Below, piece by piece: positions 35,184 to 45,246 of a stretch of DNA of 64,000 bases (the first letter of the stretch is position 1; every line of letters begins with the position of its first letter). The stretch spans positions 124,001 to 188,000 of the forward strand of contig SUTS01000001.1 in the NCBI GenBank assembly GCA_015152555.1, written 5' to 3'. The notes under the pieces are model-generated. The model had not been told where the DNA came from, did no database searches, and worked only from the letters and a program-made list of their open reading frames with translations. Position numbers and translations under genes: made by a program. This DNA is from Cyanobacteria bacterium SIG26 (lineage in GTDB: Bacteria; Cyanobacteriota; Vampirovibrionia; Gastranaerophilales; Gastranaerophilaceae).

Positions 35184-37340
35184 TTACCTCAAACTTTCAG
35201 GAACAGCCATAGGTATCGGTGCAATTTCTTTTGAAGTATCAACTACAGATTCTTTAGCATTTTGAGGATGCTGTTGATTAAAGTTTTTAACAACATCTGC
35301 CGGAGTCAAACTCTTAGGATTATCCCCAACCGTAGCCGGCCCCCCAACAGGTATTACAACTTCACCATCAAGAACTTCTCCTTCAGTTGTTTGCTCATCT
35401 TCTTGTTCATCATCCCCAATAAGTCTTGCATCTTTACCATAATCAACAAGTTCTATTGCCGGATAATCAAACTCTGTTTTTGTTGAACTTTTAGTTGCAA
35501 CCGTCATAATATCTTTCCAAATTTTCGCAGGAACAGTACCGCCGGTTAAACCACCCATTTTTTTGTTATTATCATCACCTACCCAAACTCCGGTAACAAT
35601 TTCAGGGGTATAACCTACAAAATAAGCATCTTTATAATCATCTGTTGTACCGGTTTTACCGGCTGCAGGTTTGCCGATATTTGCAGCAACACCGGTACCT
35701 GATTGAATTACTGTTTTTAACATTGCAGTCATTTCCGCAGCTGTTTTTAGACTTAATTGATGAGTAGACTTAGTTTTTCCTGCCCTATACAAAACTCTGC
35801 CACGAGAATCCTCGATACGTTCAATTGCATAAGGTTGTACAACATAACCACCATTAGCAAATGCACCATAAGCTCTAACAAACTCAAATAATTTTACGCC
35901 ATTAGACCCCAAAGATATAGTATAATCATATTCTAACGGAGTTGTTATACCCAAAACTCTTGCTAATTGAATTACCGGACGAATTCCAACCTCTTTAATA
36001 ACTCTTGCCGCACAAACATTTGATGACACCATCAATGCTTTATATACAGGGATTTTTCCGCGATATTTGTTACCATAATTGCGAGGAGACCAATTACCTA
36101 TAGTAACAGGCGCATCCAAAATCATATCATTAGGAGTAACTCCTTTTTCTAAAGCTGCAGCATATACAATCGGCTTAAAGGCAGATCCCGGAGGTCTGAT
36201 TGATTGGACTCTATCATACTGAGTTTCACCATAATTTTTACCACCGGCATAAACAAGAATTCTACCGTCAAGCGCATTAAATGAGAATACTGCAGCTTGT
36301 TGAGATTTACCTGTCATACCCCAAGCCTTCATATTTCGCAAAATCGATTCATTCGCCACATCTTGCGCTTTTGAATTCAATGTAGTAATAACTTTATAAC
36401 CACCATGAATAATCTCAGATTCATCAAAACCCAACTTAATCATCTCGTTAATTACATAATCGCTAAAATATGGTGCCTTATTGGTCGTATAAATCTGTGG
36501 CACAGAACTCAATTTCACATCAGCCTCAATCGCCTTTTTATACTCATCTTTAGTTATATACCTGCGAGTAAGCATTCTTTTAAGAACTTGATTACGTCTT
36601 TGAATAGCTAAATCTTTATTATTATAAGGGTTATAAACAGACGGAGCCTGTGGTAATCCTGCAATTAAAGCTAATTCAGGCAATGTTAATTGATTTAATT
36701 TCTTATTAAAATATATTTTAGAAGCTGCAGAAACTCCATAAGCCCCAGCACCTAAATATACATTATTCATATACATTTCTAAAATATCATCTTTAGAAAT
36801 AGTTTTTTCAATACGCGCTGCAACTTCTAATTCCTTGATTTTTCTGGTTAAAGTTCTTTCATTAGATAGGAACAAAATACGAGCCAATTGCTGAGTTAGC
36901 GTACTTGCACCTTGAACAGCTTGGCGCGCAATTACGTTTTGAATGGATGATCTTATAATACCTACAATATCATACCCGCCATGTCTATAAAAATTCTTAT
37001 CTTCTGTAGCAATAAGCGCATTTTTTAAATGATCCGGAACATCTTTCAACTCTACCTTATCGTAAGAATATGCAGTAAAAGTCTTAATTATCTCACCATC
37101 TTCCGAGAAAAACTGAGTCACAATATTCGGTTTAAAGTCCTGCAAATTCGCTATCGGAGGGAGTGATGACAAATACAAATTCAAAGCTACAAAGCCTGCA
37201 AGCATCAATGCCGCACAGGTTAATACAAACAATTTAAGATTAGCAAAAAACTTGTTTTCCTCTCTTCTTTTACGACGATTTTGTCTTATAGCTTTTCTTT
37301 CTGCTCGTTGTTGTTTATATTTATCATAAGAATTTGACAT
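35184..37340 (-). CDS. Penicillin-binding protein 1A (bifunctional glycosyltransferase/transpeptidase)
   Basis: Class A PBP that polymerises and cross-links peptidoglycan. Of 718 residues, a very basic cytosolic start (KQQRAERKAIRQNRRKRREE) precedes one membrane segment (about 37-57). The GT51 domain shows ATEDKNFYRHGG (catalytic E113) and GASTLTQQLAR (about 144-154). The transpeptidase domain has the S386-A-F-K389 nucleophile motif, SSN at about 439-441, and KTGT at 562-565. The C-terminus ends in an acidic/proline-rich tail. It heads the minus-strand run PBP1A-ribE-ribBA-GNAT-hypothetical. Confidence 0.95.
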   Translation of the reverse strand: MSNSYDKYKQQRAERKAIRQNRRKRREENKFFANLKLFVLTCAALMLAGFVALNLYLSSLPPIANLQDFKPNIVTQFFSEDGEIIKTFTAYSYDKVELKDVPDHLKNALIATEDKNFYRHGGYDIVGIIRSSIQNVIARQAVQGASTLTQQLARILFLSNERTLTRKIKELEVAARIEKTISKDDILEMYMNNVYLGAGAYGVSAASKIYFNKKLNQLTLPELALIAGLPQAPSVYNPYNNKDLAIQRRNQVLKRMLTRRYITKDEYKKAIEADVKLSSVPQIYTTNKAPYFSDYVINEMIKLGFDESEIIHGGYKVITTLNSKAQDVANESILRNMKAWGMTGKSQQAAVFSFNALDGRILVYAGGKNYGETQYDRVQSIRPPGSAFKPIVYAAALEKGVTPNDMILDAPVTIGNWSPRNYGNKYRGKIPVYKALMVSSNVCAARVIKEVGIRPVIQLARVLGITTPLEYDYTISLGSNGVKLFEFVRAYGAFANGGYVVQPYAIERIEDSRGRVLYRAGKTKSTHQLSLKTAAEMTAMLKTVIQSGTGVAANIGKPAAGKTGTTDDYKDAYFVGYTPEIVTGVWVGDDNNKKMGGLTGGTVPAKIWKDIMTVATKSSTKTEFDYPAIELVDYGKDARLIGDDEQEDEQTTEGEVLDGEVVIPVGGPATVGDNPKSLTPADVVKNFNQQHPQNAKESVVDTSKEIAPIPMAVPESLR

Positions 37341-37582
37341 TTACACATCTCCCTACTAATAACCGAAAATATTATATCACGAATGATAAATTTGAGTAAT
37401 ATGTTAAAGGAATTATGTCATTTGTAACAATTTATCTCTAAATAAGCAAGCAACATAAGATTCTAACAATCACCCCAAATTATTAACCCACCAAAGTAAT
37501 TACAAATATCTTTACAAACACTTTAAAATACAATATGTTTAAGTTATACTCAAACGGTTGACAAAAATGGAGATTGAGAAAG

Positions 37583-38956
37583 ATGTATAACGTAGCGATT
37601 ATTGGTGCAGGACCTGCCGGAATATTTGCGGCATTAGAAATAACAAAATTAAAACCTGATTGGAAAGTTGTATTAATTGAAAAAGGACAAAGAATAGAAA
37701 AAAGAAAATGTCCTCTCCGAGAAGGTTCACAGAAATGTGTAAACTGCCGTCGTTGCGGATTGTTATGCGGTTGGGGCGGAGCCGGAGCGTTTTCAGACGG
37801 TAAATTAACACTGACTCCTGATGTTGGCGGACACCTTGTTGATTATATGACAAGAAAACAAGCCGAAGATTTAATCGGTTACGCTGATGAATTATATCTA
37901 AAATATGGTGCAACTGATGAAGTTTTCGGTACAGATATGAAAATTTTTGAAGATATCGCACACCAAGCAGTTTTAGCTGAATTAAAACTTGTTCATTCTC
38001 CTGTTAGACATTTAGGAACAGAAAGAAGTTTAGATGTATTGAAAAATATGCAAGATTATCTTGATGAAAGAATTACAATCCTAAATAATGTTTCAGCTCA
38101 ATCTCTAATTGTTGAATGCGAACAAGTGAAAGGCATTAAACTTGATAATGGTGATGTGATTTCTGCAGAATACACAATCATAGCCCCTGGTAGAGAAGGC
38201 GCTGATTGGCTTACTCAAGAATTTGCACAACATAAAATCGGTATGGTTAATAACGCAGTTGATATCGGGGTTCGTGTCGAACTTCCGGCACCGGTGTTTG
38301 AACCATTAACTTCAAAATTATACGAATCAAAATTAATCTATCATTCACCAACATTTGGAGATGAAGTTAGAACATTTTGTATGAACCCTAACGGAGAAGT
38401 TGTTCAAGAAAATTATAATGGAATTGCTACGGTTAATGGTCATAGTTATGCAAACTACAAAACTCCAAATACAAACTTTGCATTGTTAGTAAGTGAAAAA
38501 TTCACAGAACCGTTCAAAGAGCCGATCCAATATGGTCAACACGTTGCAAGGTTGGCTAATATGTTAGGTGGCGGAATTTTAGTTCAAAGGTTTGGCGATT
38601 TATTAGAAGGTCGCAGATCTACTCCGGACAGAATCAAGAACAGTATTATTACACCAACTCTTACTTGTGCAACTCCGGGAGATTTAAGCCTTGTTATCCC
38701 TCATAGACAAATGACAAGTATCATCGAAATGATTCAAGCGTTAGATAAAATTGCACCTGGTACAGCATCAAGATATACACTGTTATATGGTATCGAAGTT
38801 AAATTCTACTCTGCAAGGGTTAAATTGACTAACGAACTTGAAACAGAAGGTGTGAAAAACTTGTTTACAATCGGAGATGGCGCAGGAGTTACAAGAGGCT
38901 TGTTACAAGCTTCAGCTTCCGGTGTTCATGTAGCAAGAACTATTTGCGCAAGATAA
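37583..38956 (+). CDS. FAD-dependent oxidoreductase (COG2509-like)
   Basis: Product of about 457 residues. It begins with the dinucleotide motif VAIIGAGPAGIFAALEI. A cysteine-rich insertion (KCPLREGSQKCVNCRRCGLLCGWGGAGAFSDGKL, about residues 43-76) then has spacing suited to a Fe-S or redox site. TIGDGAGVTRGLLQASASG near the end is the second FAD-binding motif. This layout matches the uncharacterised FAD-dependent dehydrogenases of COG2509. Substrate unknown. I take the ATG at 37583, with GGAGA upstream, rather than a TTG three codons earlier. The gene-free 37341-37582 stretch upstream is AT-rich, with no recognisable element beyond likely divergent promoters. Confidence 0.85.
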   Translation: MYNVAIIGAGPAGIFAALEITKLKPDWKVVLIEKGQRIEKRKCPLREGSQKCVNCRRCGLLCGWGGAGAFSDGKLTLTPDVGGHLVDYMTRKQAEDLIGYADELYLKYGATDEVFGTDMKIFEDIAHQAVLAELKLVHSPVRHLGTERSLDVLKNMQDYLDERITILNNVSAQSLIVECEQVKGIKLDNGDVISAEYTIIAPGREGADWLTQEFAQHKIGMVNNAVDIGVRVELPAPVFEPLTSKLYESKLIYHSPTFGDEVRTFCMNPNGEVVQENYNGIATVNGHSYANYKTPNTNFALLVSEKFTEPFKEPIQYGQHVARLANMLGGGILVQRFGDLLEGRRSTPDRIKNSIITPTLTCATPGDLSLVIPHRQMTSIIEMIQALDKIAPGTASRYTLLYGIEVKFYSARVKLTNELETEGVKNLFTIGDGAGVTRGLLQASASGVHVARTICAR

Positions 38957-38975
38957 AAATAATATAATATATAAG

Positions 38976-39002
38976 AAGGGTACCTTGCGAAAAGTGCCCT
39001 TT
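38976..39002 (+). terminator. Possible terminator after the FAD oxidoreductase gene
   Basis: Stem AAGGGTAC / GTGCCCTT (one T-G pair) with a 10-base loop and a weak T tract. Confidence 0.5.
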
Positions 39003-39021
39003 ATATGTTATCATGTAAAAT

Positions 39022-39729
39022 ATGGTTATGTCTGCTAATAAGCACTTTGGTTTCACTTTAGCCGAGGTATTAATTACCTTAGGTATAATTGGTATTGTCT
39101 CTGCGATAACTATACCTAATTTAGTAACTAAAATCAGTAAAAAACAAGTTGAAACACACATTAAAGCTAATTATTCCATAATAAAACAAGCTTTAAGATA
39201 CGCCGAAGCAGATGGTTTATCTTATAATATGGCAATTAAAGACGGTGACGATGCCAGCTTAAAAAATTGGTTTGAAACCTATTTGAGCCCATATCTAAAA
39301 ACCCAACAAATATGCTACAATCAACAAGGTTGCTGGCACAAAGCAGGGATTGTGAAATCACTAACGGGAAATGCTCCTCGTTACGAAAACAACAACGGGA
39401 TAGGCGGCAATATAATAACATTTAGAATCGCAAACGGTTCCATGTTTAATATTGATGGTAATACAGCCTCAGATATGGCATCTTTTGGTTTAGATACCAC
39501 ATCTGATGGTATGACTTTTTATTTTGATGCAAACGGCGAAAAAAAACCAAACCAAATAGGCAAAGATATTTACATAATGGTTTGGTCAGATCAGGGGTTG
39601 GTTCCGGCAGGTTATAACAGGACAAAAGCAGAAGTTGAAACAAACTGCTTGAACGGTGATGGTTATTTTTGTCTACAATACGTTATGTCAAACAGTTGGA
39701 CAATTAATGAAAAAGCTTGGCGCAAATAA
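39022..39729 (+). CDS. Type IV prepilin-like protein (pseudopilin family)
   Basis: Product of 235 residues with a short leader (MVMSANKHFG) and then FTLAEVLITLGIIGIVSAI, a canonical class III prepilin N-terminus: Gly at -1, Phe +1, Glu +5. The globular part contains cysteines in CYNQQGCW and NCLNGDGYFCLQ, plus a Gly/Asn-rich loop region. DTTSDGMTFYFDANGEKKPNQIGKD is a motif also seen in the 27.6-kb paralog (DINGRNKPNRYGVD), confirming they are one family. No pilus machinery is adjacent, so these are probably substrates of a pilus or type II-like system encoded elsewhere. Confidence 0.88.
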   Translation: MVMSANKHFGFTLAEVLITLGIIGIVSAITIPNLVTKISKKQVETHIKANYSIIKQALRYAEADGLSYNMAIKDGDDASLKNWFETYLSPYLKTQQICYNQQGCWHKAGIVKSLTGNAPRYENNNGIGGNIITFRIANGSMFNIDGNTASDMASFGLDTTSDGMTFYFDANGEKKPNQIGKDIYIMVWSDQGLVPAGYNRTKAEVETNCLNGDGYFCLQYVMSNSWTINEKAWRK

Positions 39730-39736
39730 CTGATAA

Positions 39737-40072
39737 TTATCGAGTATTACTGTTTCGACCAGCATTTTCACGATTTAAACAATTCCCAAATTGACAATTA
39801 GCATTATATGGCTGGGTATTTTCTTCTTGAGCAGGTTCCATATTTATACTTTCAGGCAAATTCGGCTGACCTAAATTGCTTCTATTATTGAAAGAACTAT
39901 TAGGTTGAGTTATTTGATTTAAGTTATTTGGCAAAATTTTGTTCTTTAAAGAATCTTCCAATCCTGTATTAATTGTCGTTGTACAAGTTTTTGCACTATC
40001 TAGTGGGCATGATGCAATTACACTTATCCCAAATCCCATCAATAGCACAAATATAAATATAATCTTTTTCAT
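39737..40072 (-). CDS. Small secreted Asn/Pro-rich protein, hypothetical
   Basis: Product of 111 residues with a signal peptide (MKKIIFIFVLLMGFGISVIAS). It has four cysteines (SCPLDSAKTCTT, NCQFGNCL) and a low-complexity Asn/Gln/Pro middle. No family recognised. AGGAGT lies upstream of the start. Likely periplasmic or surface. It is convergent with the prepilin-like gene at 7 bp. Confidence 0.6.
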   Translation of the reverse strand: MKKIIFIFVLLMGFGISVIASCPLDSAKTCTTTINTGLEDSLKNKILPNNLNQITQPNSSFNNRSNLGQPNLPESINMEPAQEENTQPYNANCQFGNCLNRENAGRNSNTR

Positions 40073-40147
40073 ATAAAAATAACTCCTTAATATTATCTAC
40101 ATGACTAATATAAGAGATTATTTTAATAATTACATTGGAAAAATTGG

Positions 40148-40591
40148 CTATTTTTTAAAAAAGCGAACAAGTTTATTCGGCGTATGCTTTTTTTCAACTT
40201 CTTTTAAAATTTGCTTAAACGGTATTATCGGCTCCATTTTATATCCACAATCCTCCGATAAAGTACCACCCATTGCAAATAATTCTTCCTGTGGATACCT
40301 TCTACAAATCCCCGGACGCCAAAAATGTATTTTACAACGTTTTGTTTGAGAATCTAAATTTTTACACTCGAAAATCAATCCCAATTCATCCTTACCAATT
40401 ATTTTTAAATCAGAATAAAATTTGTGAATATATTGTAATCGTTCAAATTCTTTCTCATCTTGCAATACATGCTTAAAATGTTTCACATAAATATGCGTGC
40501 AACATTGACCACAACCCTTACATTTGCCGGTTCTATAATAGTGCTTTTTTAGTACTTTTGCTAAAAATAACCGTTTAACTTTTTCCCACAT
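40148..40591 (-). CDS. YkgJ-type cysteine-cluster protein
   Basis: Product of 147 residues. GKCKGCGQCCTHIYV (about 22-36) is the N-terminal C-x2-C-x2-C-C cluster of the YkgJ family. CKNLDSQTKRCKIHFWRPGICRRYP is the second half (C-x-x-L ... C-x-I ... R-P-x-x-C-R-x-Y-P). DCGYK closes it. The family is presumed to bind a metal or Fe-S cluster, and its function is unknown. A longer relative is at 28875. Single gene, followed by a 75-bp gap. Confidence 0.85.
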   Translation of the reverse strand: MWEKVKRLFLAKVLKKHYYRTGKCKGCGQCCTHIYVKHFKHVLQDEKEFERLQYIHKFYSDLKIIGKDELGLIFECKNLDSQTKRCKIHFWRPGICRRYPQEELFAMGGTLSEDCGYKMEPIIPFKQILKEVEKKHTPNKLVRFFKK

Positions 40592-40785
40592 AATTCAATA
40601 ATAATACAATTTTACACATCTTGTGTTAAGTTTTGTAAATGTTTTGTTGAGAATAGGCAAAAGTAAATCTTGAGGAGAATTAAAACAAATGTAAGATAAA
40701 ACAAATTACCCCTTGAAAATATAATAATAACCTTACAGTTTAAAACTGACATAATACTATAACATAACCAAAAATAACCAACCTT

Positions 40786-40810
40786 GACCTCTATTGAGGT
40801 CTTTTTTTTT
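40786..40810 (+). terminator. Orphan plus-strand terminator
   Basis: Stem GACCTC/GAGGTC with loop TATT and a run of nine T on the plus strand. There is no plus-strand gene upstream between 39729 and this point, so it may end an unannotated small RNA in the 40592-40785 gap. Confidence 0.65.
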
Positions 40811-40839
40811 GCAATTAATCGGCCCAAATGCATCAAACA

Positions 40840-43800
40840 CTAATCAACAGAGAAGATTTCCCTAATATCATCCATAGTAAGTGATTTTGTAATATTTCTA
40901 TCGACAGAAATTACGCTATCAACGAGATTTCGTTTAATTGTTTTAAGTTTTTGGATTTTTTCTTCAACTGTATTTTTGGTAATAAGTCTATATACAAACA
41001 CTTTCTTCGTTTGTCCGATACGATAAGCTCGGTCAGTAGCTTGGTCTTCAACTGCAGGGTTCCACCAAGGGTCATAATGGATTACATAATCCGCTCCGGT
41101 TAAGTTCAAGCCCGTACCACCGGCTTTTAAACTAATTAAGAATATTGGGATTGTCGGATCTGTATTAAATCTTTCAACAGCACCTTGTCGGTCTTTTGTT
41201 TTACCGGTTAAGTATTCATATTTAATACCTGTTTTATCAAGCCAAGCTTTTACAATATCTAACATATCAACAAATTGGCTAAATAACAGAATTCTATGAC
41301 CTTCTGATACAATTTCTTCCAACATAACTTTGAGTTTTTCAAACTTACCAGATGAAATAATATTTTTAACATTATCCTTATCATAAAGTTTAGGGTGACA
41401 ACAAATTTGGCGCATTCTAAGAAGCGCAGAGAAAATAGACAACCTGCTTTTTTCCAACCCATTTTGTTCAATAGATTTGAACAATTCTTCTTTTGTACTA
41501 TCAAGAACTTGCAAGTAGAAATCTCGTTGTTCATCTGTCAATTCACAGTAGGCAATATTTTCAACTTTATCCGGCAAGTCTTTTGCTACATCGCGTTTCA
41601 TACGACGTAAAATGAATGGATAAATTTGCAATTTCAAACGTTTTTCAACAACTTTATCCTGATGTTCCATAATCGGATTTACATAACGAGAATTAAAATC
41701 CGCCATAGAGAATAAAAATCCCGGCATCAAGAAATCAAATACAGACCATAATTCTTCTAATTTATTTTCAATCGGAGTACCTGATAATGCCAATTTATGT
41801 TGAGAATTTAACTGTTTAACAGCTTGCGCAGTTTGAGATGTAGCATTTTTGATATTTTGCGATTCATCTAAAATTACATATCTAAAATTGATATCTTTTA
41901 ATTTATCAATATCACGTCTTAAAAGCGCATAACTTGTAATTACAATATCATATTCAGGAATTTTCTTGAAAAATTGTTTTCTTTCTCCACCTTGCAATTT
42001 TAAACAAGATAAAGTCGGTGCAAACTTTTGGATTTCAGATTCCCAGTTAAATACAACAGTTGTTGGTGCAATAACCAACGCAGGCATAGGTCCGTCTTCT
42101 TCTTTTGCTTTTTGTAAAACAGTCAATGCTTGTAATGTTTTACCAAGCCCCATATCATCTGCCAAAATACCGTTTAGACCGTATTTATACATAAACCAAA
42201 GCCATCCAAAACCTTTCATTTGGTATTCGCGAAATTCTGCATTTATACCTGTTGGCAATGCCAAATCTTCGGCAGTAGAAAATGACGACATCTGCTCCCA
42301 GAAAGTTTTGAATCTATCACTCAATATCAATTCTACACCAAGGTTTTTAAGCTCATTAATCAAACCTGCACGATAAGTTTTTACGGTAAATCTGTTATCT
42401 GAATTTCTAAATACATCGAAAGAGTTAAATGAACGCATCATAGAATAAATATTTTGCGCAGGATATTCAACAAATCCTAAACTTCTAATCCTAGCATACT
42501 TTTCGCCGTTTTGTATTGTCTCAAAAATCTCATCAAAATCAATGATTTCTTCACCGGCTTGACCATAAATACTTATATCAAAACTATCGGGTTGCTCATC
42601 TGAAAAGTCAATTTTGGCACATAATTTGAATGGGTTTTCCATCAATTTAAAGAACGACATATCATCTTTTTCTTCAAATCGCCAGCCTTCACCGGCCTGT
42701 TTTAAGTAATAGTTATAAAAATCAATTGCATTTTCTTTTTCTAAAGCCAAATTATTTGTCTGCATAGGAACAAAACGACAAGCTAAAAGCATCGCATAAG
42801 CTTCTTGCTCATGTTTCAGGTTACGTTTTACCCAATAAATCAAATCTTCATCAGATTTTTTAACTGTAATATATCCGACTTTATCAGTCGAAGTCTTTGA
42901 ATAAGGAACTTTAACTCCGTCATATTCAAAATCTAATGACGCTTTTAATGACTGATCGTAGTCAATACCCATAGTAACAACATTAATCGGCGGACGTTGC
43001 TCTAACATTAATTTAGAGATTTTCTCATCTACAACAACATCCATTACTTCTTGTAATTTTGGCAAATCTTCATAAATAAACTTACCGCCTTCAGAATCTT
43101 TCAAATCCGTAAATGATGATTTTATAATATTTTGCGGAACATTTTGGATTGCAACATTTGTTGGGAATATAATGTTTTTATATCTGCCCCATTTTAAATG
43201 TCTTGAAAAATATCTCACTTCTTCAAACGGATAAACATCATCCTTATCCGGCCTTTGCCATTCTAAAGATAACAACAAAGTACCCGCCGTATTAGAAGTA
43301 TTTACATAAAGAACTAACTTCCATTCTTCATCCGTAAACTTTAATCTGTCTTTTGTTTTTTCATCTAAAACTTCATCTGCTTTAGCTAAAAGCGCAAACA
43401 ACGGACCAAATTTAGAAATAGGAATGTCGTACCAACCGGCTTTTTTATCCTGTCTTGAAATCTTCAATAACTGTTGAAATATCATAATTTCAACTTTTTG
43501 AGAGTTATTCAATTCAAAAGACTTATCTTGTTTTTGGGCCTCTATCAAAGCACGTAAAATTGGTTCTATTTGACGTACAACTTTTCCATTTTCTCTGGAT
43601 CGAACCAAAATCGAAAAGAAATTTGCCTTACGTTTTGGATTAAAATGGAAGATATAGCTACCTTGCGGTTCTTCTGTCAAAGCAGTATTTTCATCAGGGA
43701 AATCAAATTCTTGCCCAAATTTAGTTTCTAACCAATCTTCATAAGCATGCTCTTCTATTGCCTTTAACGCAACCGCAACAGAGTGTTTACACCATTCTTC

Positions 43801-44022
43801 CTTTAAAGGACAATTACAACGAGCTTCAACTTTATTCTTTTTAAAAATCAAATCCGTATTATAATGCGCCTGAAAATTCCCTTTAACTTTACCCATATAA
43901 AAGTTCTTTTCAGGATAATTATCGAACACCATATCCTTCGTATAGAGTTCATAACCTCTGCGCCAACTGCCTGCACTAGCATTTTCTTTTATAAATTTGT
44001 AATTAAATTCTGTTGTACTCAT
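40840..44022 (-). CDS. SWIM-domain SNF2/RapA-family helicase
   Basis: Product of 1060 residues. The N-terminal SWIM zinc finger is visible as C69-x-C71-x6-C78-x-H80 (RCNCPLKEEWCKHS). A long middle domain follows. The SNF2 ATPase has ADDMGLGKTLQAL (Walker A, about 640), a DESQ box (VILDESQNIKN), LSGTPIENKLEELWS, then the helicase C lobe with LLFSQFVDMLDIV, LKAGGTGLNLTGADYV and DRAYRIGQTKKVFVYRLI. The family remodels protein-DNA complexes, and some bacterial SWIM-SNF2 proteins act with the transcription machinery. The role here is not known. Single transcription unit. Confidence 0.93.
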   Translation of the reverse strand: MSTTEFNYKFIKENASAGSWRRGYELYTKDMVFDNYPEKNFYMGKVKGNFQAHYNTDLIFKKNKVEARCNCPLKEEWCKHSVAVALKAIEEHAYEDWLETKFGQEFDFPDENTALTEEPQGSYIFHFNPKRKANFFSILVRSRENGKVVRQIEPILRALIEAQKQDKSFELNNSQKVEIMIFQQLLKISRQDKKAGWYDIPISKFGPLFALLAKADEVLDEKTKDRLKFTDEEWKLVLYVNTSNTAGTLLLSLEWQRPDKDDVYPFEEVRYFSRHLKWGRYKNIIFPTNVAIQNVPQNIIKSSFTDLKDSEGGKFIYEDLPKLQEVMDVVVDEKISKLMLEQRPPINVVTMGIDYDQSLKASLDFEYDGVKVPYSKTSTDKVGYITVKKSDEDLIYWVKRNLKHEQEAYAMLLACRFVPMQTNNLALEKENAIDFYNYYLKQAGEGWRFEEKDDMSFFKLMENPFKLCAKIDFSDEQPDSFDISIYGQAGEEIIDFDEIFETIQNGEKYARIRSLGFVEYPAQNIYSMMRSFNSFDVFRNSDNRFTVKTYRAGLINELKNLGVELILSDRFKTFWEQMSSFSTAEDLALPTGINAEFREYQMKGFGWLWFMYKYGLNGILADDMGLGKTLQALTVLQKAKEEDGPMPALVIAPTTVVFNWESEIQKFAPTLSCLKLQGGERKQFFKKIPEYDIVITSYALLRRDIDKLKDINFRYVILDESQNIKNATSQTAQAVKQLNSQHKLALSGTPIENKLEELWSVFDFLMPGFLFSMADFNSRYVNPIMEHQDKVVEKRLKLQIYPFILRRMKRDVAKDLPDKVENIAYCELTDEQRDFYLQVLDSTKEELFKSIEQNGLEKSRLSIFSALLRMRQICCHPKLYDKDNVKNIISSGKFEKLKVMLEEIVSEGHRILLFSQFVDMLDIVKAWLDKTGIKYEYLTGKTKDRQGAVERFNTDPTIPIFLISLKAGGTGLNLTGADYVIHYDPWWNPAVEDQATDRAYRIGQTKKVFVYRLITKNTVEEKIQKLKTIKRNLVDSVISVDRNITKSLTMDDIREIFSVD

Positions 44023-44175
44023 CCCAGCGAGTATATCTCTTTCTTTCTTAAAGGGAATAATTACATCATATAGACCGTTATCTATAATCCCTTACAAAAA
44101 GATTATACACAATAACACATAAAAAAACAAGAGGGGTTAAATTATTTAATAATAACAGCAAAGCCTACAAAAAAA

Positions 44176-44198
44176 TGGGGTGACTATACGTAACCCCA
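44176..44198 (-). terminator. Terminator of lpxA
   Basis: Stem TGGGGT/ACCCCA with an 11-base loop. On the minus strand it is followed by a run of seven T, 22 bp after the lpxA stop. Confidence 0.7.
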
Positions 44199-44220
44199 CT
44201 TTATCAATTATTATGTTTGC

Positions 44221-45021
44221 CTAATCTTCCATTGAAATATTACCGGCTTTGGCTTTTAACACAACACCTCTTTTTGAAGTTTGAACAAAATTAACCATTT
44301 TTTCAATATATTCATTTGTTGGAAGCTCAGCTTTGATTTTTTCAATAGCTTGAGTTGTGTTTAATTCAGGTGAAATCAACATTTTAAAAGCTGCGTTGAT
44401 AGAGGTTCTGGTTTCCAAATCAACTCCTCTGCGTTTTAGTGCGATAACATTGATACCGCGAGGAGCTGCAGGTCTGCCATCGCATTTTGAATAAGGCAAG
44501 ATATCTTGGCGAGATGCTGAAAATCCGCTAACAATAGCCATATCGCCAATTCTGATATTTTGGTGGAATACTGACATTCCGCCAATAAATGCACCAAATC
44601 CAACGTGAACGTGTCCACCAAGTGTTGCAAGGTTAGCTAAAATCGCTTGATCTTCGATTACACAGTTGTGTGCAATATGCGAACCTACCATAAGTAAGCA
44701 CTTGTTACCTACTCTTGTTGTGAAATCACCACAAGCAGCTCCTCTATGAATTGTTACGTTTTCTTTGATAATTGTTTCATCTCCGATAACAACTTTTGTT
44801 TCTTCACCTTTGTAACCTAAATCTTGTGGTGCTGAACCGATTGTTGAAAATGATGAAATCGTACAGTTTTTACCGATTTCAGAATGCTCAATATGAACAT
44901 GTGAAAGCACTTTTGTTCCGCTTCCGATTTTTACATTTTCTCCAATAACAACATAAGGGCCAATATACGCATCCTCAGCGATTTGAGCTGATGGGTGAAT
45001 TACTGCAGTTTTATCTATCAT
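44221..45021 (-). CDS. lpxA: UDP-N-acetylglucosamine O-acyltransferase
   Basis: First step of lipid A synthesis, showing an outer membrane with lipopolysaccharide. The 266-residue length fits. The N-terminal left-handed beta-helix hexapeptides run through IHPSAQIAEDAYIGPYVVIG and onward. The catalytic His is in GSHIAHNCVIED (about residues 123-134). HRGAACGDFTTRVGNKCLLM and GGMSVFHQNIRIGDMAIVSG are also typical. No lpxB/C/D genes are adjacent, so it lies apart from the usual cluster. Confidence 0.95.
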   Translation of the reverse strand: MIDKTAVIHPSAQIAEDAYIGPYVVIGENVKIGSGTKVLSHVHIEHSEIGKNCTISSFSTIGSAPQDLGYKGEETKVVIGDETIIKENVTIHRGAACGDFTTRVGNKCLLMVGSHIAHNCVIEDQAILANLATLGGHVHVGFGAFIGGMSVFHQNIRIGDMAIVSGFSASRQDILPYSKCDGRPAAPRGINVIALKRRGVDLETRTSINAAFKMLISPELNTTQAIEKIKAELPTNEYIEKMVNFVQTSKRGVVLKAKAGNISMED

Positions 45022-45193
45022 AAATACTTCCTCTCTCTACTGTCCGATAGTTTAATTATAGTACCAAATAAAACCAAACCCCGAAAACTTTATATTATTT
45101 TAATATGGGATATAAAACCCTCTCCTGCCCTTCAAACATCCTCTCTCTTAAAGAAGTAGGATGAACAATTATTTGTGAAATATTGGGAAATAA

Positions 45194-45223
45194 AGGCGGC
45201 GGGGTGCAATCACCCCGCCGCCT
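45194..45223. terminator. GC-rich terminator hairpin, copy 1
   Basis: A 13-bp stem AGGCGGCGGGGTG / CACCCCGCCGCCT with loop CAAT. It is almost identical to the hairpin at 46580-46619. Confidence 0.85.
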
Positions 45224-45246
45224 GTCATATATTATATATTCTTCAA

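Noticed and set aside
40612-40836. 74-codon minus-strand frame in the gap before the SNF2 gene
   Set aside because: Low-complexity hydrophobic translation, no ribosome-binding site, and it overlaps a clear terminator hairpin.
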